Under the pieces are notes generated by a model. The model did not search any database. It was not told the DNA's origin and saw nothing but the letters and a program-made list of their open reading frames with translations. A stretch of DNA of 64,000 nucleotides from Dastarcus helophoroides (Eukaryota; Arthropoda; Insecta; Coleoptera; Bothrideridae): NCBI GenBank assembly GCA_028583605.1, contig CM053326.1, forward strand, positions 21,170,536 through 21,234,535, in the 5' to 3' direction. This document shows, one piece after another, positions 44,281-56,362 of the stretch. Within the stretch, counting starts at the first letter, position 1; each line of letters begins with the position of its first letter. The translations under genes were made by a program, and so were the position numbers.

Positions 44281-45560
44281 CCCCCCTAGACGATATTAAT
44301 CTGCGGCAGTATCCGCAAAAGATAGAAGTCACGATCTGGTCGGTCTAATCTCGTACGGATTGTTCTTCAGCCAATTAACCGTTGCTGCTGCTGGTTCATA
44401 GAGATTTATGCCTCCTTGAGGTGGTACGAATGTTAGCCTTTCCGCAATTGATTTTGTTACGGATCGGACTACATTTTCCCATATACAAAGCTTCCGCTTG
44501 CGTCGCGAAAAATAGAAAAAAAAAAAACTCGAACCCGCTGAGCGGCAAAATTAAATTTCGACGTCGGCGTTATTTATCGACTTGGTTTGTAGAAATATTT
44601 CGCTTTTTGTCATAGTTGGATCAATTAATGCGGCCTCAGATGGAAAAATGGCATAAAATATCGATGGTCGATACGAATCTAAAGCTAATCGAGGAATCTT
44701 AATTCAAAGATACTAATCTTTATGTCAAAGATGAACAGATCGATATGCGATTGTTGAACGACCAAACGGAATAATTATGAAGCAGTTAAAGTCCTTATTG
44801 TGCGTCAAGTGCTTGATGATTAATGACATATTTATTATATTAAAATGTTTAATACGTATCCCCAATGTTTTTGCTTTGATATAAATAATTTATAAACAAA
44901 TTGACATTACGGAATTTCTCTTTGCGATGTGTTCTTGCGAGTTTTTCGTTTGATTACGCTGCTCGAGTCGTGAGAAAGGGAATCTCTTTGGTTGTTAACA
45001 TCGGGTATGCAGTCCACGGTGCGTATTGAGAGACTTTTTAATTTCTAATTGCTTTCAGGTTATCTCCAGCGGCGTAAATCGATCGGGTAAATTGTCTGTA
45101 CCAAAATATAATCATATGGGAGTTTATTCAGTTCATATTTTTCGTTGATTTTACTGCCTCCGATGACATGAATTCGCATCATAACGTAATTTATATTTTC
45201 GAAAACTCACCTGGTTAACGGGCCATTAATAACTTTATCGAGTGAGAATTGATGTTACATTTTAGTTCGGTATGCAAATCGGTCGCCTTAATGCCCCATT
45301 AACGTTCTCTTTTCTTATTTATAGGGCTTTAATGCGCGTTAAATATGCTCGATTAATTCCCGGAGTCGCTTCGTTCGCTTAGACGGCCCAAACGCACCTT
45401 TGAAGATGGAAAAATCCTGAAAAAATACGATTAACTTCGGGTTAGGAGTATTTATATTTGATACGAACAAGTTTTTAAAATAATGTTCAAGTATGAAAAA
45501 ATGTTGAACCCACCTTAGTGACAATCGATGCTTAGGGTTTCAATCAAATCGTTTAATTAT
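44281..45560. other. Unique island, candidate regulatory sequence
   Basis: Repeat-free, less AT-rich, with ATTAATG, TTTATTAT and TAATTT cores and scattered CG. The 77-codon open frame at 44382-44615 has no motif. Inference only. Confidence 0.3.
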
Positions 45561-46850
45561 AAATGAAATTTCAAGTTAAATTCCAAACTAGAGTAAAAAT
45601 GTAATTTTGAAATTAAACGAATCTGAAATCCAATAAAATCGAAAAACATCATACGAAGTGGAAATTCTGGTGTTATCTCAACTTTTTTGATAATTTCGAC
45701 ATTTTTTTAAAATTTCGATAGTTTTTTAAATTTTCAGTTTTAACTTAAAGTTTTGACTTAAAATTTTGACTTTTTTAAAATTTTGACAGTTTTCAAAATT
45801 TTATTTATTTTTTTTTTTGAAGCTTGTCTTTCTTTTCAACATTTTGTTTTTTTTTTAACCAGTTAAGGCGACTTTTAAAAAATTTGGACCTTTTTGCAAA
45901 CTCAAAATTTGTCTCTTTTGAAATTATCAACTATTTTATAAAAATTCGACTTTCGATTTTTTTGAAAATTGTTATTTTTTGAAAGTCCTAATTTTTTATG
46001 AAAATTTCGACACTTTTCAACATTTTCGTTCAGAAATTCCTTTTGAATCCTTTTTCAAACTGTCGCCTTGTTTTCTAAAACTTTAACTTTTGTTGAAAAT
46101 TTCGGCTTTAAAATACATTTTTTTAAAATTTCGAGTTTTTGAAAAATTTTGAAGTTTCTTTGAGAAATTTTTAAAATTTTCTAATTTTAAGAATTGTATT
46201 GTTTACAAGATTTTAAATATTTTTTTAAATTAAGAAAATGGGTCAATTTTAATTTTTTGAGTTTTCTTAAAACTTTCCACTTGTTTTTAATTCGCCTCTT
46301 TTTTAAAATTTTTGACTGTTTTTCACTAATTTTGTGAAAAACTTTTGTAAAAATTTTGATTTTCTTTTGAAAATTTTAACTTTTTATAAAAATGCTGACA
46401 TTTTTCAAAATTTTGACTTTCAAATTTCATTTCGCCTTTTTTTTAAACTATTGCCCTTTTTCTACAATTTTATCTTTGTTTTAAAATTTTAAAATTTCGG
46501 CTTTTAAAAATTTCCACTTTTTACGAAATTCATTTTTTTCCATAATTTCGAATATTTGACATTTCTTGTGAATCGCGCAATCTTTTCTCTAATTTTTGAA
46601 TTTTTTCTTTCACATTTTTTTAAAATTTGAAAAGTTTCAAATTTTTTTTATATTTTTAAATTTAGGGGTTATTTAAAAATTTAGACATTTTCTGAAAATT
46701 CTTCTAATTTACAAAATTTTTTCTTTTCGACAATTAGAAATTCTTTAAAAATGTTTCATAATTTTTGAATTACATATTTTGAAAATTGCTTTCTTTTATT
46801 TTTGAATTTTTTTGAAAAATTTTGTGTTAAATAATGTTATTGTAGAATCA
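45561..46850. repeat. T-rich quasi-repeat field
   Basis: Clear T-rich strand with TTTTTGAAAATTTTGACTTT-type blocks, the mirror image of 10475-13150. No gene. Confidence 0.65.
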
Positions 46851-48158
46851 AAACTTGGAATGTTGATGTTTATAAACCAAACTTACTTCAAAAATGACTC
46901 TCGTAAGATTGGAACTTGTACTAGAAGTAATCCTAGTATTATCTTAATTAGTCGAAAGCTAAATAATTTATTATATCTTATTCAGTAGCTGCCCGCAGCT
47001 TACCTTATTATTTCCTAATTGTAATACTCTCGGTTATTATTCAACCATCCAACTAACCGCTTAATTAAGCGTTATACATTCTAAAGCCAAATAATTTAAA
47101 TGTTACTTTGATTTATACATAAAGCGTAACCGAATCGCTCCCTGCAACTAATTTCTGTCTGTTAATCGCATATAAACCAGACGCAACGTTCCAAAAACAC
47201 GTTAATAAATAACCAAAGCGACGAACGCAACACCAATAAATCATTTTTCTAATTTCTCCTCTGTCCTACAGCTACTAGGACTTGTACCGTTCCAGTTTCG
47301 TATTTTTTTCTCGTACCCGAGATAAATGTCAATTTTATCGATATTTTTCTGCGAAGCGGCTCCACCACATCAAAGTCTTGGTGCGTGTAACAAACCGAAA
47401 GTTAGACGCGTTTCACATCGTTTTACATTGAATGGGCCTTCGATGGTTATAAATTACTTCATTCAAATCGACCCGTCGAACCCCCAAATACCATGAGATA
47501 TCATCTTCAAAAAACGCTCCCATTTGCAACTCGTCGACTCGCCTAATCATCTAAATGGAATCGACGTGACGCCAACGGGAAAAAACTTGCGGTTTATGTT
47601 TTATACTTTTTTTAACATCTTAAGCGAAATTGGTGCAAAAACCTCCAGTTGGTAATTCATCCTCTAGCCAAAGGAATAGACGAAATAAAACATTAATAGA
47701 AGTATTCTATCAATTTAATAATTTACGCGGACCGTTGGTGAATTTGGATAGTTGATTACATAAATGATCTCTTTTATTAGTCTTTTAAATCATTTTGTTT
47801 TTTTTTTGTTCGACGATATATTAAATGAGAAGTTTTAACTATTTACAGACAGAGCAATGCACAATTTAAACCCCTCGATATGCGCTAGGCACACAGGGAT
47901 ATAAAAAAGCCACAATTTATAAGTTATTTTCAAAAAAAGCCCCAATTTATAAGTTGTTTTCAAAAGGCTCTAACCCAAAGGAAAACTATCATAAATAAAT
48001 AAAAAAGCCAATTAATGTCTAAAGTTTATAGTTTTTAGATCTTGAGTTCGAAAAGTTTTAGAGTCAATAGCTTTTAATTAATTGTAAGAAAACCATCTGC
48101 CAAGCATTTTTCCAAATTTTTGCTTACACTGCAGCAGTGGAGTGTCTAGGGGTGTTGA
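46851..48158. other. Unique island, candidate regulatory sequence
   Basis: 47000-47760 is repeat-free, with CG dinucleotides and TTAATTAAGCG words. No coding motif. 47900-48150 is AT-rich with AATTTATAAGTT repeated at 47915 and 47945. Confidence 0.3.
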
Positions 48159-49516
48159 CCTAGGGTTACAGGTACAATGGATGAAATGAAATAAAAATAT
48201 ATGAAATGTTTGGATAATAGTATATATAAAAAAGTTTACCTATTAAAAAAGTGTGATCTTCATTATAAAAAATATTAATAATAATAAACTGGGTGTTTCA
48301 AAATAAGGTGCTCATACTTAAGTAGCATAATTCTCGAGCGATTTTAAGAAGAAAACTTTACATCAGCATAAGTTCGGAGCCGCTTTATTTTTAGGTTAGA
48401 GGGTCTTTAAGAAAAAATTAAATTTTTTCTTAAATACTACGAAATCACTTGAAATATTTTTTTTTTCGATTTTAATTGATACTAACTAGGCATAAACACA
48501 ATTTTTTTTAGGAAAAATATTTGATTTTCTGCCGTCAGTGGCGTCCATGCTAATATGTCTTTTAATATTTTTAACGAAAAAATGGTATGTCAATGCTTTT
48601 TTACAAATTAAGTACTGATTTTATAAACGACCTTCATTTCCTGGTAAAAATGCTCCCATAATTTTTCTTGTCTGATGAACGGTTTTCGGTTAAAGCAATT
48701 ATTTAGCTTTAAAAACTATGTTTACTTATTTTTTATTATGGGTTTATTAATTATTAAAAATAGTTATAAAATCACGCCACTTTTTTTTTAATTTAAAATA
48801 AACCTGGCTTTCAGTCAGACTGTTTATTCTTAGTTACAATTCTCTCTTAACTTTTTTCACCCGACGAATGGTTTTAAGTAAAAAAATAAAATGGATTTCT
48901 TTGCATTTCGATGGGCGTTTTATGTTCTTTTCTACAAAATTAATGTGTTAGTTTAAGGCAACTTTGTTGTTTCTGTATGAAAATTTATGTTATGTAAGTT
49001 AGATTTATATGTTTTTGGAAAATATTTATTTTTAATAATTAATAAACCCTTAATATAAAATAAGTAGACATAGTTTTTAAAGCTAAATACTTGTTCATCA
49101 GAGAAAAAAAATTCAAGCCAGCATTTTTACCAAGATGCCACTGATGGAAGAAAAGCAAATATTTTTTCCGCAAAAAAATTGTGTTTATGCCTAGTTAGTA
49201 TCTACCAAAATTGAAAAAAATATGTTAAGTAGTTTTATAATATTTAGGAAAAAACTAATTTTTTTCTTAATTTTCAAGATCCTGTAACTTAAAAATAAAG
49301 CGAATCCGAACCTATGTTGATAAAAACTTTTTTTCTCAAAATCGCTCGAGGATTATGGTCCTTAAGTATGAGCACCTTATTTTGAAATACTAAGTTTATT
49401 ATTATTATTAATATTTTTAATAAAGATCATAATTTTTTAACTTTTTTACATATATTGTTAGCTAAACATTTCATATATTTTTATTTAATTTCACTCACTG
49501 CAACTGTAACCCTAGG
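48159..49516. repeat. Large inverted repeat D (about 1.36 kb)
   Basis: Ends CCTAGGGTTACA (48159) and TGTAACCCTAGG (to 49516). Inside, TTTCAAAATAAGGTGCTCAT (48298) pairs with ATGAGCACCTTATTTTGAAA (to 49386) and AATAATTAATAAACCC pairs near 49035 and 48745. The turn is near 48850. No open frame of note. Arms look more similar to each other than those of repeat C. Confidence 0.8.
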
Positions 49517-49679
49517 TTTTTGGATTTTTAATGCTCCAGGTACTCCATTACAGTCCATAGACTTAATTTTTTTTTTCACTGATCCTGTTATAAAATTATT
49601 CTAGATGATTTAATCATTTTAAATCTGGTTGTTCTCCGAGTCCTACACAATGATTTTTCGCTGAGTTATCGTCGTTCAA

Positions 49680-49910
49680 GCAAAAAAACTTATTTTTGAT
49701 TCTGGTAATTATTAAGCGGGGAAATATTTTGGAAAAATGTGAAAAAGTGGAAAGATTATACAGAAAATGCGAGTAGGGTTTTGAATATTTCAAAGCACTT
49801 TCTTCAAGTATTTTGATTTTTGATTAAAAACAACCTTCTTAGTACAAGAAAGTGCAGCGACGCGCTATTAACACCCATTTGCGGGCTCTCCCATAGGCGA
49901 ATCCTTCCGG
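49680..49910 (+). repeat. Dispersed GAAAGTGCAGCG kernel repeat, copy 3
   Basis: GAAAATGCGAGTAGG, then GAAAGTGCAGCGACGCG at 49848 and ACACCCATTTGCGGGCTCTC, in the same order as the copies at 21110 and 29285. Confidence 0.65.
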
Positions 49911-49959
49911 GCTTCCTATAAAATTAAATAGCTATAATTAGAGAGAAATATGTTTGGAA

Positions 49960-50310
49960 ATGTTGGCTCTATTCTCGAAATTAGTTCATTTTTTAATAAT
50001 TTTAGCTTTTCTCTCAAGTTAGTTTCTTTTATCATAATTAAATTCATAAAGGAAATCATAAAAAAATGTAATAAAGGCAGCACAGATTTCAAGAAAAATG
50101 TTGGAAATTTAAATGTTGTCTCGAAGTTTCAAAAGTAAAAACGAATTAAAGCGGCTTGTTTATACTAATTTCAATTTTACCGCTGTTTTTAAACGATGGG
50201 GTATACGGATAATGTGTGTTATTCTTCATGAACGGTGCAGTCACCGTAACTTGGATCGAAAAATATTTAAGACCTGCTACTTGATACGGTAATCTCGAGG
50301 GCAAAAAAAT
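49960..50310 (+). repeat. Dispersed repeat, pairs with 43470-43790
   Basis: Shares the ordered blocks listed for 43470-43790, in the same orientation. It follows the kernel repeat by 50 bp, which suggests both belong to one longer family. Confidence 0.6.
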
Positions 50311-50734
50311 ATATAGTCTTTTAAAAGCCTAAGAGAATAAAAACCATTTTAATTGAGGCATCACAGGCTTCCTTGTTCAATTTAAAAATTTCAAAGGGGT
50401 AGCTGTCACTCCAAGTGGGTTGAAGGGAGAGGGATATAATTATACCTTAAAAGTGCTATTTTATAATCTCAAATTTCGTAGATAATGAATTTATATGCGT
50501 TATTTTTGGACCTCACTGTATGTATTTATTCAGAAGAAGTCAACTTTGGTTTTTAATTTTCTTAATAATACTGCTACATTGACTGAAATGATCGGCAAAT
50601 GTAGATTTTTTTAGCACAATATAATGTTTCGAAACTTTGTTCAGTAATAATATTTTTCTACATTCAAACAAAAATAGAAATTTTAGGGATGAGACCCTAA
50701 GCAATAAGTATTTTCAAATTAAAACTTAATTGTT
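50311..50734. other. No gene recognised
   Basis: AT-rich; nothing assignable. Confidence 0.4.
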
Positions 50735-52225
50735 GACATATTATATTGATGAAATATCGACATAAAATAAGAAGGTAAAATAATAAATGTTTTGACTTCC
50801 TATGTGGTAATGATCAATCCCATCGCCAACCCACATAAAGGTAAGAGTTTTATAATATTTCACTTTTAATGCAAATTATATGTCAGAAAAAGCATTATAG
50901 CAATAAAACTAAAACGATTTGTTGTGTTTAATTATTCATATCATTCTATAGAAAAAAATAACCGTAGTAGTAAATCACCCTTTCCAATGATTTTTTTTGT
51001 AAAACCCCGAGACAGGTAATTTTATTTTTTAATTCTCTTAATGACATTGCCAAATTCCATAAAATTCAGTTGTTTAAAAGTTGGTATAAAAGAAAAAAAT
51101 TAAACCCAACCCCATAAAAATTAGGGCTTACAACCCCCTAGCATAACTGATACGCTCCTAGAAGCACATTCTTATGGGAAATAACGTAACAATGGTTTTA
51201 CCGAAAAATTCCAATTTATTCTTGAGATATTAAAAAAAAACTGTTTTTGAGGACTATCTTTAGGGGAGTGGAGTTCACCACCTAAACCACAAATTTAGCA
51301 TCTAAAAAAATTGTTAGTTCATTATTTTGATTAAATATCAACACATAAGTTAAAGGTGAAAAAAAAATGTTTTGATTCACAATCTAACAATGATCAAATC
51401 CATGGCGTTCTGCTAGTGTAATAAAAATAAGGGTGTTACGCTATTTCACTGTAAATGCAAATTATAGGTCAGAATAATCATTATAGGAATAAAACTGAAA
51501 ACATATTGTAACAAAATGTAATTATAAAGTTTAGTTGGGAATTTTCTAGAAAATTTGATAAGGGGGCGGCCGCGATAATAAATTAAACGGCAGATAAGCG
51601 TTCCAGAAATTTCAACAAACGATAACTCTTATCTATTTGTTTCTTCTAGAACCTGAAGCGGGAACTATATAAGGCGGTCGACTTTTCCTCAGGGAGTTAG
51701 TTAGAAGTCAATGAATAAGTGAGTTAATTTGTTAAGTAAATTACAATTATAGTGTTCAGAGTTCAGTTTTGAAATAAAGTGGTTACAATTCACCAAGTGT
51801 TAATCATTCGAACCCATAATGCGCAACAATATGCTGTGATTTATTTTCTATATCATTCTACAGAAAAAAATTATCCCAAGGGGTAAATCACCCCTTTCAA
51901 TAATTTTTTTGAAAAACTCGGAGACGGATCAATTTTATTTTATAATTTTCCTAATAAAATTGCCAAATTTAAAAAAATTTAGTTGTTTAAAAGTTTATAT
52001 ATGAGAAAAAAATTAAACTCACTCCCATAAAAATTAGGGGTTGCAACTCTTTGGCACAAGTTATATGTTTTTAGGAGCGCATTCTTATGAGAAATAATAG
52101 AACGTTTGTTTGATCAAAAAATGCTAATTTATTCTCGAGATATTAAAGGAAAACTGTTTTTGGGGTTACTTTTAAGGGGTGATTTCATCACTTAAATCGC
52201 CAAATTAACATCTAAAAAAAATACA
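50735..52225. repeat. Tandem duplication, unit about 580 bp
   Basis: Unit 1 runs about 50735-51305 and unit 2 about 51310-52225, the latter lengthened by a solo LTR. Shared blocks: ATGTTTTGA, AATGATCAA, TTTCACTNTNAATGCAAATTAT, AGGTCAGAA, ATCATTCTA-AGAAAAAA, CCATAAAAATTAGGG, GCACATTCTTATG / GCGCATTCTTATG, TTTATTCTNGAGATATTAAA, AACTGTTTTTG. Confidence 0.75.
51507..51828 (+). mobile_element. Solo LTR (297/gypsy-like), copy 4
   Basis: Begins TGTAACAAAATG, ends CATAATGCGCAACA; flanked by ATAT (51503-51506, 51829-51832). TATA element CTATATAAGGCGG near 51666 and GAAATAAAGTGG near 51770 give + orientation. The companion tandem unit (near 50920) shows the uninterrupted site. Confidence 0.88.
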
Positions 52226-52429
52226 TGTCCAATATCTTCTTATGTGCTATAACATATCATAAAATGAAAAAAATCCGTGGGGTACACCTCGGGTACTTTC
52301 CTTGTCAGTGACATTTTTATTAAATAACTAAACCGAGTAAGTGATCGAGGAACATAACAACCTGCAGGCAAGCAAGACTGCTGATGGATGAACTCTTGCA
52401 ATCAAGGGCTGAAGCACTAAAAGCAGACC

Positions 52430-52700
52430 AAGCAAAGTACCAAGTCTGTTCACTGGCCATGGGAGCTGTAAAGGACACCTGAATAAACTCAACATAGCAG
52501 AAAGCGATCATGTGAGACTGTGAGAGACTGAAAAGGAAACAAGTTTACATATTGTGTGTGCTTGTCCAAACCTTGCCAGATATAGATATAATTACTGGCA
52601 AAGAAACTTTAAGACCAGGAGAAAGAATGAGTGTAGGTCAGATGCTGAGCCTGGATGTAAAGACCAGGATATATAATGCTGACTGAGACTCGAACAAACT
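52430..52700 (+). pseudogene. Non-LTR retroelement C-terminal tail
   Basis: The + strand, over two frames, reads TGHG...GHLNKLNIAESDH..LCE and then HIVCACPNLARYRYNYWQRN. This is the usual end of non-LTR ORF2 proteins of the Jockey/R1 type (TGH, H.....L......C..C, then H..C.C..L...R). Stops and a frameshift break it. The upstream RT is not adjacent. The long open frame on the opposite strand is a shadow. Confidence 0.55.
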
Positions 52701-52804
52701 TGTGGAGGTTACAAAGAATTTGAAATCTAGGTGACAGGGCCTATAACGGCCCCCACAAAAGGGAAAAAAAATTAAATGATCGCAAATTTGTAGGTAATTT
52801 TCAA

Positions 52805-53060
52805 AAGAATTTAACTCTGGTGACACAGAAAAATTCAATAAAAATTTGAAGTTTTTCAAGCTACGCTAAATTACGCGAATATCCCTAATTGCTGAATTCT
52901 TTCACTTCTTTTTGAAATCAGCTTGCTCGTTCTAAAAACGGGTTTATCAAAAATGCACTCGTATTCTTGATACAAACACTATGTCTCGAGTTATTGATTA
53001 CCAAAGTCAAAAATGCCTTTTTATTTTGAACAACCATAATTTAGCCAAAAATCCTCGTGC
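52805..53060 (+). repeat. Dispersed repeat, pairs with 44035-44280
   Basis: Shared blocks listed at 44035-44280. It runs on into TTATTGATTACCAAAGTC, the complement of a word seen near 29300. Confidence 0.5.
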
Positions 53061-54059
53061 AGTGCTGTAGAATCACCTAAATTAAAGAGAATTAAAATAC
53101 CCGGAAGAACTTTATGACTATTTCACTAAGGAAGAAATAATGACGTATGTGAATCTTACTAAAATTAAACACATTTTTTTTTTAATTTTGACCTATGATT
53201 TTTTATAATTAGTCAAAAACTTTAAGTCAAAAATTATAATAACCAAAAATCTACAAACTACAAACTTAAGGTTTTAATTTGCTCTTTTTTATTTTTCTTT
53301 CTGGCTATTTTTCTTTGAGTTACAGGCTTTTAAATATAACCTAAAAATATGTAACTCTTATATGCCTTGATTTATGTCTCTTGTGTAGCTGTTTAATGGC
53401 ATTGTGCTTCAAAAAGTTTTTTTTATGTTTTAGTATATAAAACGATCAAGTAGGTGAAATTTGGAAGGTTTCGTAACGTGACGTACGTTACTGGAACAAT
53501 GCCACTGATTTCCCATGAGAGGAATTATTTAATTATTTAAGCTTAATTAATATTCATTAGAGATATATTTAAGAATTGACATTTCTGTATTTAGTGGTAA
53601 ATATTCCGATGAGAACAGAGAACAGAGTAGTTGTACGTGTTTATTTTATTTATTTGTTAGGTTGTAAATACGCTGCTCATATATGACCACATAATTAACA
53701 CCTTGTTCTCAATTTTTAAACGTTATTGAAGGTGTTTACTTTTTTCACCGGCTATTATATCGGTTGAAATTGTGCATTCTCACGGATTGAAAACAAATAT
53801 TTCATTGTATGTGTGTTCTTCTTCCATCAACTTAGCCAGTGATGATATTTTGCCACTAAAACTTCTATAGATTTTTTAAAATTTCTGTCTCATGGTGCTA
53901 ACATACATATACACCCGCAAATTTAAAGAACCCGTGGCAGAGCCGAAACCGAGGTATTCAATGTCAAACTTGTAAGGTGTAGGCCTAAGAAAACCTTCGA
54001 AGAGACTTTAACATATTATGTATGGTGATATTGAGAATGAAATGGTAAAATATGAAATA
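53061..54059. other. No gene recognised
   Basis: AT-rich. ACGTGACGTACGTTAC near 53477 is a short imperfect palindrome. No motif. Confidence 0.35.
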
Positions 54060-55195
54060 GCGATACCCCTTTTGCGTAATCCGCACCTTAGACAAAGTCT
54101 GGCACCGATCTCTTCTCGCCAAATTAACATCTTATGATCTTCGTCCTGGACTTTGTCATTGATATCCAGTTTTCTCGCTGACAGATTATTCAGCTCGTCG
54201 TCGATGGCATTTCATCAGAGACATTTGCGATTAAAGCAGGGTGCCTGAGGGGTCTGTTCTGTGTCCTACTCTGTTTCTGTTACATGTAGCTCTTAGCTTC
54301 AACTATCAATCCGATATACAGCTACGCAGACGATAGCAGCCTGACGTCATCTTTTTTCTCCGACAAACCATTATCAGTCGCTGGTACAGATAATTAATCC
54401 GGATCTCGAAATCATTCTGGAATGGGAAAAATCTGGTCAACTTCAATGATTCAAAAACTCAGGCCGTTGTTTTCTCTAAGAAAACATCAAGGGATAATGC
54501 AACAAACATACTAATGGACGGAAATATCCTTTAGATGGGATCTACTATGTCTATCCTAGGAGTAAATGCGAGCACTAACTTTTCTTGGGACGATCATGTG
54601 TGCGCCATTGCCAAGTCCGCCTCTCAGAAGCTAAGCTTTCTTTTTAGAGCTAAAAAGTACTTCGCATCTCATCAGCTACTCACACTATACAAAGCTCAAG
54701 TTAGGCCAACACTAGAATACTGTTCTCATGTTTAAAGTTCAGCACCAAACATACTTTAGCTCTTTTGGATTCAATTCAAAAAGAGCGTTTCGCCTAATTG
54801 ATGACGAGAGTTTGACCGATTCTCTCGAAACACTAGAGCACAGACGGATGGTTGGTGACTTATCTCTTTTCTACAAGTACTTTTATGGGAGATGCTCGTA
54901 GAAACTAATAGGATTGATCACGGGCAAAATTTTTGAGGCTGCAAGACACTCGAAGACAGCAAATTCCTGTGCGGTCCAGTACAGTAAGGATTTCTGTCTA
55001 CGGAGACTCTTTTTTTATATAGAACTTTCAAGCTGTGGAACTCGTTACCGAACGAAATTTTCCCCAAAAATACAACCTATCCTTGTTTAAGAAGGCGGTT
55101 CATCGTCATCTATTCTTTTTTCCGCATCCTACTCGCAGGGCTTTAAAGGCATAATGAAGTGGACCTTTGGGAGAGGATTGAACTTAAAAAAAAGT
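54060..55195 (+). pseudogene. Jockey-superfamily non-LTR retroelement, 5'-truncated copy
   Basis: Same family as 3625-6255. From the 5' end: DKVWHRSLLAKLTSY (RT motif A region), a broken GVPQGSVLSPTLFLL, a broken YADD zone near 54325, then a longer open frame SILGVNASTNFSWDDHVCAI, ASQKLSFLFRAKKYF, LTLYKAQVRPTLEYCSHV, RAFRLIDDESLTDSLETLEH, MVGDLSLFYKYFYGRC, and a tail that ends in an A run near 55195. Stops and shifts are frequent. The endonuclease is missing, as expected from incomplete reverse transcription starting at the 3' end. Confidence 0.75.
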
Positions 55196-55199
55196 AATG

Positions 55200-55372
55200 G
55201 CAACAGAACAGCTCTACTACTCCTTTAAGATATCTAGGGCTAAAGCTCCGTTGCGAAAATTTTATCGCATAAGCGTGCAGAGTTGTCGACTCAGCAAAAC
55301 TACTGCAAAGCTGCTTGGAGATTTGTATTGTTATATCCACGTGGACAGTCTATGCTAAAAATCGAGTAGTGA
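55200..55372 (+). pseudogene. Unclassified protein-like repeat, copy 2
   Basis: Encodes AKILSHK, YCKAAWRFVLLYPRG, SMLKIE then stop, matching 35486-35745 (- strand). Lies directly after the non-LTR tail. Confidence 0.5.
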
Positions 55373-55519
55373 ATTCTAAACTGGTCGAGTTCACTGATTT
55401 TTTAGGTCCTCCTTTTTAGTCCTCAATATTACAGTTCACTAGCAGTTAGAATTAAAAATATTTTAATTTAACGATCCTTTCATTTCAATTTCTCAAGTTC
55501 AATGAATAGCACTCGAGTC

Positions 55520-55548
55520 TGGAAGTAAAGTAAGTAAGTAAGTTTAAG
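55520..55548. repeat. GTAA microsatellite
   Basis: GTAAAGTAAGTAAGTAAGTT, a short simple repeat. Confidence 0.8.
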
Positions 55549-55581
55549 TTTTTGGCATTCACACTTATGCTGTTTTTGCAG

Positions 55582-55995
55582 GTACAATCAACGTCATCGG
55601 TATGCCATACGGTTGGAAGGCTGTAATGGTGCCAGTTCTGCAGAGTCAGGATCCACCAATAATTCCCGATGGCGACGTTGTCAGCTGGATTACCACTAAC
55701 GGTTTACACAGTCTACAAAACTGATCGAAAAAGCTCAGTATTAGTGTCCTCGTTTACGAGCCTAATTAATTGGATTTTAATAGAGGTGGCTAATAGGAAG
55801 GATTACATTTTTGGCGGAAGATTCTTCACTGGAATAGCAGCAGATATAGCCTTCAATGCTTCCCCAATGTACATAGCGGAAATCGCCCATCAAAAAATCA
55901 GAGGTTCCCTCGGAGGAATAATATACTTGATGATGCTAGCAGGAATTATCATCATATACGCCACAGGCCCATTCATTCCCATATACGCACCTTGT
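55582..55995 (+). pseudogene. MFS sugar transporter fragment, trehalose-transporter (Tret1)-like
   Basis: A good acceptor (TGTTTTTGCAG, ending 55581) precedes an open frame INVIGMPYGWKAVMVPVLQ then DGDVVSW, the first membrane segment and loop of insect Tret1-like transporters, which carry sugars across the plasma membrane. After SW the frame shifts and about a dozen family residues are missing. It resumes with LPLTVYTVYKTDRKSSVL, a membrane segment, GRFFTGIAADIAFN, SPMYIAEIAHQKIRG (the sugar-transporter GRF..G...P.Y..EIA...RG signature) and GGIIYLMMLAGIIIIYATG. Homology ends near IPIYA (55985) without a clear donor. It covers roughly the first third of a ~460-residue, 12-segment protein. The RKSSV in place of a GRK motif, the frameshift and the missing donor point to a pseudogene; an assembly error in a real exon is possible. 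Confidence 0.7.
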
Positions 55996-56086
55996 TCTCG
56001 AGTTCAAGGGGAAATTTTTCGACTTCATTGGATTCATTCAATTTTCGACCTCAAAATTTATCAAATTCACTGACTTTAAAGTACTA

Positions 56087-56360
56087 CAGTCGACTCCCGC
56101 TAAAGCTGCGCCTGTTAAAGTTGTCCGCTCGTTAAAGTTGACAATATACGATCGCTAAAGTTGCGCGGATATTCCCCTTCTCTAATTTTCGAACGACGAA
56201 TTAGATTTCCGAATTTTAGCGCCACTTTTGAATAACCCACTCAACCACACAAGGAGCAATACAACATATATATTTTTCGACAATGATCGGGATGGTAGGG
56301 GAGTAGCAACTTTAACGGTCAATCCAGTCCGGTAAGCGCAACTTTAGCGGGAGTCTACTG
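56087..56360. mobile_element. pogo/Tigger-type MITE
   Basis: 274 bp with terminal inverted repeats CAGTCGACTCCCGCTAAAG and its near complement CTTTAGCGGGAGTCTACTG, flanked by TA on both sides (56085-56086, 56361-56362). GCTAAAGTTG words recur inside both ends. No coding capacity. CAGT..ACTCCCGC ends with a TA duplication are typical of pogo/Tigger elements of the Tc1/mariner superfamily. Confidence 0.8.
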
Positions 56361-56362
56361 TA

